A stretch of 64,000 nucleotides of DNA from Morinoia aosen (taxonomy: Eukaryota; Arthropoda; Malacostraca; Amphipoda; Talitridae), in assembly GCA_030386875.1 (NCBI GenBank), contig CM059566.1, positions 41,514,068 through 41,578,067 on the forward strand. The letters are read 5' to 3'. Under the pieces are notes generated by a model that was not told where the DNA came from, did no database searches, and saw only the letters and a list, made by a program, of their open reading frames with translations. Below are positions 32,301-45,165 of this stretch, piece after piece. Each line of letters starts with the position of its first letter. The stretch's first letter is position 1. Made by a program: the position numbers and the translations under genes.

Positions 32301-35300
32301 AGCTTGTTTAACACTTTAACCGCAATTGGTTAAACTTAAGTTTAACATTTAACTCATATTTAAAGTCAATTATTGTAAACACTTTTGAAAATAGGAAACG
32401 TTAACTGGATCGTGCTTTCATTTTGCTTCTATTAAGTATTTTTGAAAATTGAGTTTGAGACAACTGGTAGGTCAGCAGCATTATGAAAATCCCCTCCGTG
32501 GCCACCGGTGGTGCATGTTGCGGTCAAAGTGTTAAAATAATGGTTTTTCATTTTTACTATTTTGGCTGAGATAGTTAGGTTCTTTGCCACTCTAAAAATG
32601 ATAAATTGTGTGTAGGACAGTCAATTATTCATAAACATCATTATTTACTGATTTGTTTTTCCAGGTGATAAGAAAGCAATCAGACGGTCCACTCAGCTCA
32701 AATCGGAGGAGACCATAAAGAGGCAAAAGGACCGTCAAATCGAAGAGACCAGAAGGAAGAGCCGAAGGTGAGACTGTGGTGACTCATCTTATTTTTCTCT
32801 TCACTAGAAATGTACATACATACATACATACATATACCGGGCTTATCCTCCCCATGGGAGGGTAGCCGACAGCAGGCCACAATCACCACACTTAGTCACT
32901 AGGAGGCGAGAGAGGCAGCACTGGCCGCACCTGAACTGCCAGGATCAGCAGCAGCCCAGCACAACCACCTTCCACTGTCAGGCCCGACAGCAACAGCTGG
33001 TTTACCCCGACCGCTTCATTGAGTGCAGCCCCTCCCCCGCACATGACAGGTCAACCCCATCACACGCGCGCAGCTTCCAGTAACGCGTCAAAAATAAAAT
33101 TACCTCCTTATACACTGCCCCCACTCACTTCTGTCCGCAGCCATCCCTCTCGCCACGTCCACAGTCAGACCCCTCTCATACAAAGCACGTCGCACCCCAT
33201 CCATCCAACTCATCCGTGGTCTACCTCGCGCTCGAAGACCACTCACTTCCGACTTATATATCTTTTTCACCAGCCGCTCAACATTCATTCTTTCTACATG
33301 CCCAAACCATCCAAGCACTCTTTCATCCACTCGCCTGCTCAACTTTTTGATAACACCCGTCTGCTCCCTAACCAACTCATTCCTGATCCTATCTCTTCTA
33401 GTTACTCCATACATGCTCCTCAAACACTTCATCTCAAACACATCCAACTTCCTCCTCTCAGCTGCTCTCAACCCCCAGGACTCTGCTCCACACAACAAAA
33501 CTGGCACAATCAAACTTTCATACAGTCCCCTCTTAGCATTCATACTCAAACTCCTGCATTCAAAAACTTTCCTCATTGCACCCAATGTCTTACAACCTTC
33601 ACTCACTCGATGCTTCACTTCTACTTCCATACTATCCTTAACAGTCACATCCGACCCGAGGTACCTAAAATGCTCTACCTCCTCTAAAACTTCCCCATTC
33701 AACCTCACATCCAAAGTTCCAAACACTCCATCTCTTGAACATCTCATCACCTTACTTTTATTCACATTTACCCTCAATTTCCGCCTTTCGCACACTCTAC
33801 CAAACTCTGTAACCAGTCTCCTCAGTTTTTCCTCTGAATCAGCCACAAGCGCTGTATCATCTGCAAACAACAGCTGACACACTTCCCAATACATACCATT
33901 TCGTCCCACCAACTGCGCACCTTTTCCCAACACTCTGGCATTCACTTCTCTCACCACACCATCCATAAACAAATTAAACAACCACGGCGACATAACACAT
34001 CCCTGTCTCACACCTGTCACAACTGGGAACCATTCACTCACCTCATTCCCTACTCTCACACATGCTCTGCTATCAATGTAGAAACTCTTGATCGCATTCA
34101 ACAGTCTCCCACCCACTCCATACAAACTTACCACTTGCCATAAAGCCTCGCGATCCACTCTGTCATACGCCTTCTCTAGATCCATAAATGCCCAATATAC
34201 ATCCTTTCCCTTTAATAAGTATTTTTCATTCACCTGCCTCACAGCAAACATTTGATCCACACAACCTCTACCACACCTAAAACCACACTGTTCTTCAGCA
34301 AGCACACGATCCGTCAACACTCTCACTCTTCCAATTAACACTCTTCCATACAGCTTCCCAACGACACTCAGTAGACTTATACCCCTAGAATTACTGCACT
34401 CATACCTGTCACCTTTCCCCTTGTACAACGGAACTACGCACGCGCTACTCCAATCAACCGGCACTTTACTAGCCTCGAAACACACATTTAATAAACGCAT
34501 CAACCATTCTATAACCACATTTCCTCCTTTCTTTAGACATTCAACCGTGCAGCCATCCAAACCTGGAGCTTTCCCATTTTTCATTTCATCCTACGCACAT
34601 CTCACCTCTGCACTTCTTATTTGATTTCTATTCACTTCACCAAACACAGGCATTCTAACATCACTTCCAACAGCTACTACTCTCGCGATCCTATCATCCC
34701 TCACGTTCAGCAGTTCCTCAAAATACTCCGCCCATCTCTTTCTCACATCACACCTCTCCACTAGCAGCCTACCATTTATATCCTTCACTCTTGCCTCATT
34801 CTCCACCTGACCCTTCCTAATTCTCTTCACTTCCTTCCAGAAAACCTTCCTTCTCTCCATGAAATCCCCTCCCAACTTCCTCCCCCATTCCTCATCCGCC
34901 GCCCTCTTCGCTCTCCTTACCATTCTTTGTACCTCTTTCTTCCTCTCCTTATACTCTTCAAAATTTTGCTGGTTGCCTCGTTGCAACCACCTTTCGAACG
35001 CCCCCCGCTTTCTTTTCACAGCCGCTCCTACTTCTCCGTTCCACCATTCACTCCCCTTTCTAATCCCCCCTCCAACCTTCCTTACCCCACACACTTCCCT
35101 TGCACATTTTTCCACCGCATCTTTAAACAACTTCCATTCCCCTTCCACTCTGCCCACCTCACTTTCCTTCACCCTCCCATACTCCACTTTCATCTTCTCC
35201 TGATACTCACACTCACGCTCAGAATCATGTAACTTGCTTACATTTAACACCTCCCTTCCACTCCTCCTTTTTACACCTCCCCATATTCCACTAACTCTCA

Positions 35301-38300
35301 GCTTTCCTTCCACCAAATAATGATCCGAAATCCCATTCATCTCACCACGGAACACATGCACATCGAGCAAACGACCCATCACTCCCCTGCTAACCAAAAT
35401 ATAATCCATCAATGCTCTCTCCTCTATCACACCTCCATTCGTCCTCACATATGTATACTTGTTAATACTTTTTTTCTGAAACAAACTATTCCCAACCACT
35501 AACTCACTCTCCACACATAACCCCACCAAGAAATCCCCACTCTCGTTCACCCCAGCTACTCCGTACTTACCAACAACACCATCCACCACCTCATCACCCA
35601 CTCTTGCATTCAGGTCCCCCATCACCACAACTCAACAACCACTCCCCACTCTAGCCACACACTCGGACAATTTCTCCCAAAACTCCTCTCTCTCTTCCCC
35701 ACTCCTCTCCGATCCCGGTCCGTACGCGCTCACAAACACCCAAGACTCTTCCCTCCATTTCACTCGCACCCACATTATTCTTGATCACACCTCACCCCAT
35801 TCAACTACTTTCTCCCTTATTCTTACACTCAATAATATAGCCACATCCTCTCTTGCATGTCCCCCACGTACTTCAGACACTCTCCCTCCCACACTCCCTA
35901 ACATCAACTCACCACTACCCTTCAATTTCGTCTCACTCAAGGCCAATACATCCATCTTCCGGTTTAACATCATTCTTCCGATCTCCTCCTTACTCTCAGT
36001 TGCTCTACTTCCACACCCCCTTACATTCAAAGATCCTAGTACTAGGGTTTGAGTGGTTTTTCGACCTCTCGCACCCCCTTCATTGTCCTGCTGCCTCTCG
36101 GGAAAATTATTACAGAGAAGGGGATCCCCAGTCCCCTCGCTCCGTCCACTATAGTCGCCTCTTACGACACGCAGCGGACCACGGTGGGAGAATTCTAACC
36201 CCCCCCACAGGGGGAACCCCCCCCCCCCCCCCCCCCCACAGGCGGAAAAACACTAGAAATGTAGTTATGCTTATTTCTCAGGCATGTCTTGCACAACTTT
36301 CTAACACTGGGAAGCATTTTTTGAGAATGTTTGATAACTTACAACCTTTATTCCATGCCACAAAGCGAGAAACATACCAAAGTACCAAAGGAAAGGAGTT
36401 TTGATATAGTGAACCCATCTACTAAAATGTCTTTTGTTTCCAGGTCGTCTGGACATGAGGAGCCTCACATGACGCAGGAGGAGCTGCTGGCTGAGGCAAA
36501 GGAAACTGAAAAAAAGAATCTCCTGAGTTTAGGTACGTTACGTTCTTATTTCATGGTAGCTCAAAGATCTTGATACATGTGATTCACTCAATTTCAAAAG
36601 GTGTGAATTCGCAACAAAAAAATTTATTGGAAAAGTTTTTTGGTTCTTCTAATAAAAGAATCGTAAACATTTGAAACATATCTTCACCTGCGGTTGCTAG
36701 GTTGATTTTTTTTTTACGTTTACACTTATACATTTTTATAATGTAGTCTAAGGGACTGAGGGCATATGGCTTTATGCACTAACTTGTGCTCACTGTTCCA
36801 TCAGGCTTGCACTTTAGACAGAAAGATCTGTTCTCTTCAGTGTGACTCGTTCTCTTTATGTGTAACTTGTTTATTTAGTACATGTAATTTTGGTGGCTCA
36901 TTTTTGTGTGCACTGCTGTCCTGCTTTTCACCACCTGCTACTTTCTTCTTCAACACAGACCTTGATCATAAACTTGTATCTCAAATTTCTGTTTTTTATG
37001 TACCTTGTGCATAGATTCCACATTCCCTGAACTCCATGCTAAGTGGTGCCTTCCTCCTTCTTCTCTTTGGAACGCCTTTTTTGCGGTTATGGAGGCGGAA
37101 ACAAACATATGATTTAATATAACGTATAATTCAATTGGTTATTGCAAAATACATTTTGCACCAGAGGTCATTGACATTAAATCTTTAGCAGCTTTGTGTA
37201 AGGACTGCTGCAGATGTTTCCCCTATGTTTTATTTCTCATTGTTGCAATTTAGGTAATATTCTTGGACCTTTTTATTTTTTCTGGAATATTTTTCATGTT
37301 TCATCATTTTATGTCACAATCAATAGTTCATAAAATTTTTTTATACAAATGGAAAAGTTCAGTTCGTTTTTAAAAGACTAAAGATAGCTTAATTTGAATT
37401 TAACATGTGCGAAACTGAAGCATTTTAGATGTTTTTGTTATGTGGCCTAAAAGCAACCAGTATTATATACTGGTTTCTAAAGATCTAATATTGCTTTTTT
37501 TACTCACATGAAACTGTTGTGCAATCACTATACTTGCAGTCAGGCTTGCGTGTATTTATTTTCCCACAAGTTCAATTAATAGATTCATTAAAAGCTCGTT
37601 ACTGAACATTGATAACTTTAAAGTCTTATCAGAAGACCTGAGAGATTTTCATTCATGATGACTTATTTCACACAGAAAAATATGAGCTGGCAGAAATGGA
37701 CCGGAAGAAGCCCAAAGTGAAACGCCAAGGTCTGACGGTTCCCTTCGTTCGCTACCACTCGTGCACCATGCCGCTCATCCAGGACATCACCAGCAACAGC
37801 AGTAGGCAGGATACCGTCCCCGCTCTGGAAAAGAGGGAGCCGCTCAGGCTTGGCGCTGCCAGGGAACCTGACGATGGCAAGCTCGACTCCAAGGTCAATA
37901 TTCTCGATGCTGAAGCCATGCTCGACAGCATGGAGGCGGAGGTAAGAGGCAAAAGTTACTCAAGCTGAGATCCGTGATGCTCCATTTTTATTTTACAATT
38001 AGAAGTTTTGTTTAGCAATTTGTAAATTTAACGTTTTTGCTAATGAAATAAGACGATTTAAATCTGTTTATAAGTTGGAGTTCATCCCCACTATAATAAT
38101 TTGCATGATTTATGTATGTGTATATTTATATATCTTTTTCAGCAACTTTCTCAATAATTCATATCTTTTTGAATGGTATACATATTCAAACGATATAAGA
38201 ACCCAGGCATTTGCTCATTTTTGTGCACAAGCCAAAAAATGTCGTGGCCATGAAAATTGAATCTATTGTTCAAGAAAATACAACTTATCGTGAGGAAAAA

Positions 38301-41300
38301 GAAATAGCAAATTCTTAAAAAATTTCTTGGCTAACAATGAATATTTTTTGGCTTGTACACAGTTGTTGCTTAGTTCATCCTTACTCACTGGCTAAATTTA
38401 ACCCTTTGGGTACTGATGGTTACTTTAGTGTCAAGTTGGCTAATGTTCCCATTTTAGGGCATCTAACACAATTTTTAAGTAATTATCTTGTGAGGGAATA
38501 TTTTGAAATGAATAACAAAATTAGGGAAATTAATGGCATTCATGAAATTATATCATAGACATTCCAGAAGCCTGCTTGCATAAATTACCTTCTATTGATT
38601 ATCTCCAAGTTCACCCCCTTCAGAGGTATACAACAATTGTATCTAAGGGAATTAGCGCTCCCAGGGGGAACTGTGTGAGCAGGCTTCCAAGCTGAGAGTT
38701 AGGTAGGCCTTCTTATTGTTGAAATAAAATATTTTTTTTTATGTTAAGGACCTCTTTTTTTCGGTTCACTGCTGTCCTGTTTTTTCAGCACCTACTACTT
38801 TCTTCTTCAACTTTGATCTTGTTTCATGAACTTCTTTCTCATCTTACTGTTTCTATGCCCCTTTTTGCATAGATTCCGCGTTCCCTTAACTCCATACTAA
38901 ATGGTGCCATCTTCTTTCCTCTATTTGGATCGCATTTGTTGAGGATAGGGAGGCTTAAACTAACTAATAATCTAATCTGTAGCGGTTTAGGGAGGCTTGA
39001 ACTAACTTATAATCTTACAATCTTAATCTCTTCTTCTAAAAAACGGCACAAAGTTCGTGCGAGATATTCAATAACCTTTTTATTTAATTTGAATTCTTTC
39101 TCACCGTTCATTTGCTGATAAGTTTGGACAAAAGCTTAAAATGATTTTTTCAAAATCTAAAAAAAAATATTTTTAAAATCGAAAATTTCTCCTGCTATAC
39201 ATGGAGCCTTAAAAATTCATAATTTTTTAAATTATAATAAAGAAGTAGACCCTGCTTGAATGATAAATTCCCACACTAAGGCAATTTCATTGATATTATA
39301 GGGTCCTGAACACTTTTTTGCCTGACAATTTTTCCGTAAACCATTTGAATTTTCAAACTCAAAAGTGTTAGTGCTGTCTCATTGAAGCAACTGCGTCTTG
39401 GTGTGTACGAAGGTTTACACTGGGTTAAATTACCGTGCATAATACGGCTCTAAATCTAATTTTTCCATCTATTGTTCCTCGGAAATCACAACATAGTTGG
39501 TAGGTTCAAATTGATAAGGTTTGTCTATTCTATGCTATGGAGACTGGCACCCCTATCCAGAGGGGAACTGGTGTAATATCTTACCTATGGATAGACTTTC
39601 GTGACTTCTTTTGTACTCTTAGCTTTTTTCAGTTTTCATGCGTTTTTTACTGCATCTTTTCAGTTTTTCTTTATCTTCCTTCCTTGCCCTAACTATGCGC
39701 ACATGGTATCTGCATGGGAGCACACTTTGTGCACAGGGACCACACTTTCTTCAGTTTATTCTAAATGGCCCCATTATCTTCACTCGCTGGAAGTTGACTT
39801 TGTTGTGGCAAAGTAGTCTCGAACTAACCATTTCTTGCTTTACAGATGAAGGAAACAAGCGGCATGGACTCTGAGAACAAGCGTCCTGTGATTAAGATCA
39901 GCGACTTGAGACCTGAAGAAAAGTGCGAGAGAACTTTCATCACTTTTTCGGACGAGTTTTCTTTCAGGAAGGCTTTTAGAAAAACCAAGAGCAAGCTCAC
40001 CACTCGCAACATGTGTCCTATTACCAGGTAAATAACCTGCATTTTTCCATGAATTTAGGGAAACCAAGCCAAATACTTCAGAGGTGCAATTTTTAGACTG
40101 AAATCCTTTTTCAAAACTTAATTAGAATATATATTTTTTCAAAATGAAGCTGTTAGAATTAGAAGGCACACTTGTTTACTTTGTGGTACTTCATAGGTGA
40201 AAGCTAATATGTTCTGATGTTTTTGTTGAATTTTAATTTTTATCAAAGAAACGAACTCAACTACGTTATAAGTGTAATAATTATCGGGTCAATGACTGAA
40301 AATACACTTCGATTATAGTCAGAGTGTATTTTAGGTCACTGACCTGTGCGGCTACTCTGCTGACGATAGTGGGGAAGACCACTCATGAAAACTTCTAAGT
40401 AGATATTAAGAACTGAACTAATTTTTGACTGAATATTATCATTATTTCACTGACATAGACTTTTTTGTTTGATTTTAATTTTAAAAATTATTTTCATAAA
40501 TGGTAACAATAATATGGCTTAGATTATTTTGTAGCAAGAATAACAACTTGTTCATATTTGTTTTTTTAGTTCTTTTTTTAGTGCATATATTTGATGTAGT
40601 ATAAATGCCATTTTTAGTTTTTGTACGCAAATTGCATTGATTTTCTCGATAATATTTGCATTGTGTATTAATTGTACTGAAATAAACACTGCATTTGAAT
40701 TCAATTTTGCTTCCTTAGAAGACTGCGTCAATCTTTGCATGTGTGTTGTTCACCATGAATATTAAACTTATCATTGACATTGCTTTATTTGTGATACCCA
40801 TCATGTGATTAATTGTAACGAGCCCATCCATATATCTCTAATTAAACACGCTGATAGCCAGGGATTAAACTAAAGTTCAGTATTTTACTCAAATTTAGGG
40901 TCAATTGTAGTAAGTAATTTTGAAAATGGCAAACATTAACTGGATTATGCCTTTATTCAGCTTTGATTAAGTATTTATGAACATTGAGTTCATGTCTGCT
41001 GGTTGGTCAGCAGCATAATGGAAATTCTCTCTGTGTACCACTGGTGGTTCTCATGGTAGTTAAAGAGATCATCCGCGTTTGAGACCTTTTTTCGTCCGAT
41101 TCGTTTGAAAATTGGCCAGTATATGTCTTTTGTGAAAGTAAACCTTTTTTATTCATGTCATTTTTTCGATTTAGGCCTTAGTTTTTTTGATGAAAAATGT
41201 GTTTTTGGTATATTTTTCAAATTGGGACTCCTCCTTCAGTTTTGATGCTAGAACAAAAAGAAAGACAGTTTTAGAACCCTTGGAACATTTCTAACAAACG

Positions 41301-43600
41301 TTCGTTCTGTTTATTTTTAAATTCAAATTTTTCCTATTTTTTCAAAATTTTTGGAAATTTCAAAAATCAGCAACAATTTTTTGGGTTTAGAGCTATATAT
41401 TTCTTCAAAGAATTCGAATTTGAAAATGAACAGAATGAACGTTGGTTAGAAATGTTCCAAGGATTCTAAAACTGTCTATGGATTTGTTCTAGCATCAAAA
41501 CTCGAGAACTAGTCCTAGGATGAATGTTGAAAATTTGAAGTGTTGGGTATAAGCAAAAAAAAAATTTTGTGTTGAAGTGTAATATAATGAACAATTCATG
41601 TAATTGAATGCAGTTATAATTTTTATTTCGATACTTTCCATACATAACTTCATATACAAACTGTGAATTGTGATTTAAAAAAAATAAATTATGAAAATTT
41701 TTCCTTTTTTATCAAAAAAATAATTTTTTTCTTTTTTCAGTCTGATTCATATGAAATTTGACTATATGTAACCTTCGAAAAGAAACACAATTGGTTCTAT
41801 TAATTTTTTTGATTCAGGCCTTAGATTTTGCAAAAAATTGACATATTGGTTTTTAGGTATTGATATTTCACTAATATTGATATTTCAAAATGGGACTCCT
41901 CCTTCAGTTTTGATGCTAGAACAAAAACAAAAGAAGTTTTAGAATCCTTGGAATATTTCTAACACACTCACGTTTGGCTTTTTTTTCATTTCCCATTTGT
42001 TCTCTTTTTATATGGGGTCAAAATCGGGAAAATTAAAATATTTTGATCCCTTCCCCCCCCCCCGGGAGGGGGGAATTATTGTCGTAGCGCCATAAAATTT
42101 TAGGGACGAATAGTCCACCAACTAAGGGTCCTTCTACAACAAAAACATGCAAAATGACCATGACATCGCAAGGGCCCCCAAGGGCCCCCGGATGATCTCC
42201 TTAACGTGGTGAGCAGAAGTCCAGCCATAAAATAAGGATGTTTTTAAATTAAACACGTTTGCTATCCACCAGAGATACAATTTCACCGATTTCCCTACCT
42301 TTATTTAAATTCGACTACGGCGTATACAAAGTAGAATGTTATAGTGCAATTATATTTTCCCTTCTTAGAAAGGATAAATATGTAATCAAGCACTGATGAT
42401 GGCTTTTCAGTTCTGTTTCTTCCAACCTAACCAAACCGACTGTAGAAACTGCAGAAGCATAGTGAACGTGTTTGACATTCATGAAAGCTTGAGCACTCAT
42501 TTTTTTGCAGGTTGCCAGCTCGGTATTTTGACCCAGTGACGCGGCTGCCGTACGCCAGTGTACAGGCGTACCGCGTGCTGCGGGAGGCGTACTACCAGCA
42601 GCTCGAAGACAAGGGGGACCTCAACTGCAAGCCAGTGGCCGACTGGGTTGAGTATAGGAAAAAGTACAAAATGTCTCGGGCTCAGACCGACTCGGTCACC
42701 ACCGTCACTGCTGCACCGCAGCCTAGTTCTCTATCCAACAGCAATAACTCAAATAGCAATGCCATCTTGAACAGCAGCGGCGTTGGGAATCACGGCCTGC
42801 AAGCGGTTACCGTCAACAGCGTGCAGGGTGGCGTGCTGCAGAACATTTCTCAGGTCCTCACTGGGGTTGTCCACACAAGCACACCCAACGTACAGCAGAG
42901 CAGCACAATACAACAGATGGTGTCGAGCGTTGTGTCCAGCGTGGCTGCGACCCAACAACAGCAGCAGTTGCTGCGAGGCACCAACACAGGGCTTGCAAAC
43001 CAAGGCCTTTCAGGATCGTCTCTGGCTGCTGCGCTGAGCAACTTGAGCCAACAATCCAACCCTCAGCAGCAACAACAGACGCCGACGCAGGGCGCCCGGA
43101 CCATCTACCAACAGGTTGTGAGCAGCCGAGGAGGCTCTGTGGTGCCAGGCGGCGTGCGGCCGCAGATGGTTGTGGTGACCACGGGTAGTGCAGGCGTGCA
43201 CCTGGTGCAGAGTGGCGGTGCTGTGCAGCTGGTGCAAAGCACTGCAGGTGGTGCTGTGCAGCTGGTGCAGTCAGGCACTGGCACTGTGCAGCTGGTGCAA
43301 AGTGGCAGTGGGGGTGGGGTGCAGTTGGTGCAGAGTGGCAGTGGGAATAGCGTGCAGTTGGTGCAGAGTGGAAGTGGCAGTGGAGTGCAGCTGGTACAAA
43401 GCAGTGGTGGCAGCGGGGTGCAGTTGGTGCAGAGTGGAAGTGGAGGCAGCGTTCAGTTGGTGCAAGGTACGGGTGGTGCGATGCAGCTCGTGCACCAGGG
43501 GGGCACTGGAGGCACGGTGCAGTTGGTGCAGCCTGGACGCATCACGCTGCGGCCTGTCGCTGGCCAAACTTTCACCAATTTGCAATCCTTTTTCAAGTGA
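29385..43600 (+). CDS. VPS72: VPS72/YL1, complete gene spanning the unit junction, 691 aa
   Basis: Eight exons join in phase at GT/AG sites: 29385-29518, 30679-30814, 31655-31730, 32665-32767, 36444-36532, 37676-37941, 39846-40027, 42511-43600 (TGA). YL1 is the H2A.Z-H2B chaperone subunit of SRCAP and TIP60 complexes. The N-terminus (AGNKMARLLDEEEEDDFYKTT in part, TTYGGF, EDEVDSDFSIDENDEP) matches the YL1 acidic H2A.Z-binding region. Basic KKPPKKK and RKSRR stretches follow, then TQEELL (exon 5), the SDE/FITFSDE block (exon 7) and the YL1 C-terminal domain (~324-353). Residues ~365-691 are an extra low-complexity Gln/Ser/Gly/Val tail with eleven QLVQ repeats; human YL1 is 364 aa. ATG context is CAACATGG. 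Intron 4 contains a full-length dead LINE. Exons 1-4 belong to unit A and 5-8 to unit B, so if the duplication is an assembly artefact this gene is a mosaic of two alleles. Confidence 0.95.
32308..32535 (+). mobile_element. Miniature element with AACACTTTRACCGCA termini
   Basis: About 228 bp in VPS72 intron 3. The ends TTAACACTTTAACCGCA and TGCGGTCAAAGTGTTAA are near-perfect inverted repeats; TTAA is part of both termini, so the exact target duplication is uncertain. Non-coding. This is the best preserved of a family with eroded copies at 5458-5675 and (inverted) 12790-13015. Confidence 0.75.
32815..36250 (-). mobile_element. Full-length RTE-like LINE in VPS72 intron 4, inactivated
   Basis: A 3.4 kb retrotransposon, antisense to VPS72, flanked by the 13-bp target duplication CACTAGAAATGTA (32802-32814 and 36251-36263). 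Its 3' end is a (TATG)n simple-repeat tail (about 32815-32837), typical of RTE-clade LINEs, followed upstream by a short UTR. One long frame, from about 36180 to the TAA at 33100-33102, encodes an APE-type endonuclease (SETKLKG; GDLNARVG near 35610) and a reverse transcriptase (NGKAPGLDG; FADD at about 33856-33867; GHVERM and GRPRMSW C-terminal region). The frame is closed by TGA at 35785-35787, TGA at 35632-35634 and TAG at 34591-34593, with no frameshift. The 5' end carries G/C homopolymers. Confidence 0.92.
36900..37115. repeat. Dispersed repeat family 'a', copy 1 (unit B)
   Basis: Unit B counterpart of 1515-1730 in VPS72 intron 5, nearly identical. Confidence 0.6.
38402..39370. mobile_element. 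Diverged CCCTTTSGGTA-type element with nested repeat (unit B)
   Basis: Counterpart of 3017-3985, in VPS72 intron 6, including the nested family 'a' repeat at about 38763-38985. Confidence 0.6.
40845..41062 (+). mobile_element. Diverged AACACTTT-type miniature element (unit B)
   Basis: Counterpart of 5458-5675 in VPS72 intron 7, with scattered substitutions. Confidence 0.55.
41157..41503. repeat. Foldback repeat, fuller right arm (unit B)
   Basis: Counterpart of 5770-6108. Here the right arm reads TTTGTTCTAGCATCAAAACT, the exact complement of the left arm's TTTTGATGCTAGAACAAA. The unit A copy lost the ATCAAAAC part, so B is closer to the original. The direct third arm is at 41811-41965. Confidence 0.65.
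43275..43533 (+). repeat. VPS72: Coding QLVQ repeats of VPS72 exon 8 (unit B, core of the array)
   Basis: Same eleven-unit array as in unit A (the whole array spans about 43187-43533), with identical unit number and order. One Gly-to-Ala change lies just before the first unit. Equal copy number in both units shows no slippage since they separated. Confidence 0.85.
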
Positions 43601-43867
43601 CACACTCAGTAATATACTAATTTGCAATCCTTTTTTCAAGTGACAATCTCGATGATATCAAGCAAAAAACCCAATATCAAGCGACTCACTCGGTAATATC
43701 AAGTGACACACTCGGTAATAGATTCCGTTTAATTTTCCCATGGAATGTTACGATGCCTTTTTTGAACCCGTTTCAGTCAGACAGGGAGGGATCTTTTGCT
43801 GAACCTCCATTTGGTATTTCTTTGTGGTTCTTGACGCTTTTGTTGTGTGTGATCAGTGTTCCCTTAT

Positions 43868-44088
43868 CCCTTTAACGCCCCAGAGGACACTAGTGTCCTC
43901 TTTCAAAAATACCCTCAATATATTGTATTTCTTGTTCAATTAGTTCCCTAATGTGTTCTTTGAAGTTCTCTGCCGGGTGGCAGTTCCTATCTCATCCTGA
44001 TATCGGTGACTGCCTGATGCCAGCCCCAGTTTAGTGACGGTGGTTGTGTTAACGGTAATATGAGTACAAAAATTCGGACGTTAAAGGG
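43868..44088. mobile_element. TTAA-type miniature element P1 (unit B)
   Basis: 221 bp, the same site as 8485-8705 with the same decayed left TTAT flank, so it was inserted before the units separated. Confidence 0.85.
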
Positions 44089-44612
44089 TTAAGGTGTGCA
44101 GTTTCTATTGCACTTTATTTAATATCACTCATTTTTCCTGAAACTTGTTATTTCTATAGTACAGTACTATTGAGTTGAAGAAAGTCTTCGTTCTTTTTGC
44201 TTGATAAATTAATCACTTGAATTCTGTTAGTCAAATAATCAAATACTAAATATGCTCTTCACATGCTGTATTGGTGAGTGATTTAAGTGACCTATTTTCA
44301 TCCAATGTATTATAATTCATTGTATTTGTGAATAACTGTGGCATGATCAGAGAGGCGTTTGTGCAAGCAGCCAATATCGAGTTCCGAGATCACGGTAATT
44401 ATTTACTCGTGCTCGTGTGCCCAGAAAATGTCCCAATCGAAAAAGTTAGAAAAGCGTTATGATTCTTGGTAATTTGATTTTGTCTTAGCAATGATATTCT
44501 CAATTCCATTGGCAATATTTTTTATTGACGTAACTGTATGATGAATAGTTTACTTGTGATACATTGTATTTGTATAGATGATCTGTTATACATAATTGTA
44601 CATACTATTTAA

Positions 44613-45165
44613 CCCTTTCGGTACTGACGGCTACTCCAGTGCCAAGTTGGCTAGTGCTTACAGTTTAGGGCATCTAACCAAGTTTTAAAGCAATTTAACT
44701 AGTAAGGGAATATTTTGGAGTAAATAACAAAATTATGGAAATTACAAATTCATTAAACTAGTTTTTAAACAGTTCCAGAAGCCTGCACTTGTAAATTACC
44801 ATAGGACCCTGTAGCACAGGCACGTCTAAGTTCATGCTACAGGGTCCGTGCACCACATTCAATAACCTTTCCATTTAACCTGAGCAAGTTTTTTCTGAAC
44901 TTTGTTTATTTTCGGTTAATTCGGGCAAAAACGTGTAAATAATTTCTTCGTAAATCCAAAACTTTATTATCAACATCAAAAATTCCTGTCGCCAAGCATC
45001 GAGCTTCAACTATTCGAAAAAATTCTAAATTAAAATGAAGAAATAGGCACTTGCTTAAGCTAAAAGCACCCACACTAGGACAATTTCACTGAAAACTCAG
45101 GGTAATGACAACTTTTTCCCCTGGATGTTTTCACCCAAACAATTTGAATTATCCTACCGAAAGGG
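44613..45165. mobile_element. CCCTTTCGGTA-type miniature element (unit B)
   Basis: 553 bp, the same site and length as 9230-9782, flanked by TTTAA on each side and with the internal GGACCCTGTAGCA hairpin. Confidence 0.8.

Noticed and set aside
33019-33687. 222-codon plus-strand frame
   Set aside because: Antisense shadow of the LINE reverse transcriptase; Pro/His/Ser/Thr-rich as expected from the complement.
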